Shown one piece after another: positions 63,621-64,000 of a DNA stretch of 64,000 nt. Location of the stretch: assembly GCA_004194705.1 (NCBI GenBank), contig SADC01000433.1:1-64000 (forward strand). Reading direction: 5' to 3'. Within the stretch, counting starts at the first letter, position 1. Each line of letters begins with the position of its first letter. The notes below the pieces were generated by a model. That model was not told the DNA's origin, searched no databases, and saw only the letters and a list, made by a program, of their open reading frames with translations. This DNA is from Ditylenchus dipsaci (lineage: Eukaryota > Nematoda > Chromadorea > Rhabditida > Anguinidae). A program made the translations under genes and the position numbers.

Positions 63621-64000
63621 CAGTCGACGCTCGATACAACGTACACCCGCTACAACGTACGACTCGATACAACGTACGGCTGAGAATGTTTTGGTTGGTC
63701 TGTACTAATTTAAGGCAAAGTGACACTCGATATAACATACGCTCGATATAACGTACGCTCGATACAACGTACGACTGTGGTCGGTCCCCACAAGGAAAAA
63801 CCCACTCGGTATAACATACGGTCAAAAAACTGCAAACTTTTGTTGCCCCAAAATATTTTTCAGTTTTGTCATTGTTCATTTTTGCTTCTTCTTTTTTTAA
63901 TTTATTATTTTTTGATGGTGCTTTTTTGGTCTGTTTCATATGTATTTTTGTTTGTTTAGGCTAACCATGGAAACTCCAAGCAAGAAGCGCCGCGTCATTA
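63621..64000 (+). mobile_element. 5' end of a probable autonomous pogo/Tigger element
   Basis: TA (63619-63620), then CAGTCGACGCTCGATACAAC and at least seven TACAACGTACG / TATAACATACG units. Unlike the MITEs, a 5' leader and a start codon follow. The element runs off the window. Confidence 0.7.
63967..64000 (+). CDS. Start of a pogo/Tigger-type transposase (partial)
   Basis: ATG in ACCATGG context, a few bases after a TTGTTTAG acceptor; 11 codons visible: METPSKKRRVI. A basic start of this kind precedes the CENP-B-type HTH in Tigger/pogo transposases. The call rests mainly on position behind a pogo 5' end. Confidence 0.5.
   Translation, partial: METPSKKRRVI

Overview
The window is AT-rich eukaryotic DNA with spliced genes (GT..AG introns, some only about 50 nt) and a very heavy load of DNA transposons. 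The proteins I recognise are an SLC22-type organic-ion transporter, ribosomal protein L34, and two AGC-like protein kinases. Together with the repeat types this suggests an invertebrate animal; I cannot place it further. Stops behave as in the standard code.

Layout. 0-6.3 kb: nested transposons (a Mutator-like element with a hAT inside it, a pogo fold-back, an 864-bp repeat). 6.3-12.8 kb: three small minus-strand genes (unknown; four-TM membrane protein; unknown). 12.8-18.7 kb: fold-back elements and tRNA-like sequences. 18.8-25.6 kb: the plus-strand SLC22 gene, whose introns hold fold-back elements, then a small gene for a coiled-coil protein with two membrane segments. 26-33 kb: a 1.6-kb hAT derivative, two uncertain genes, and a 1.6-kb element whose ends are 17-bp tandem arrays. 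33.8-45.4 kb: two tandem minus-strand kinases. The upstream one (kinase B) looks catalytically degenerate and has RPL34 nested in an intron. 45.4-49.3 kb: repeats around a 2.2-kb Mutator-like element that carries an OTU-protease-type gene. 49.3-64 kb: mostly repeats, a 71-codon three-exon gene, a lone membrane exon, and at the right edge the 5' end of a probable autonomous pogo/Tigger element.

Two features stand out. First, at least two TIR elements carry non-transposase genes: RPL34 inside a TTAA-flanked element with ~120-bp inverted repeats, and an OTU-type gene inside a Mutator-like element with ~125-bp TIRs. Second, most genes longer than one exon contain single-base frame breaks, usually at homopolymers. 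This points to unpolished long-read sequence rather than wholesale gene death, so gene models below are given across those breaks and no break should be read as biology without checking.

Transposon calls rest on terminal inverted repeats plus target-site duplications read directly: 8 bp (hAT), 9-10 bp (Mutator-like), TTAA (piggyBac-like), TA (pogo/mariner and a CCGTATTT family) and 3 bp (Harbinger-like).
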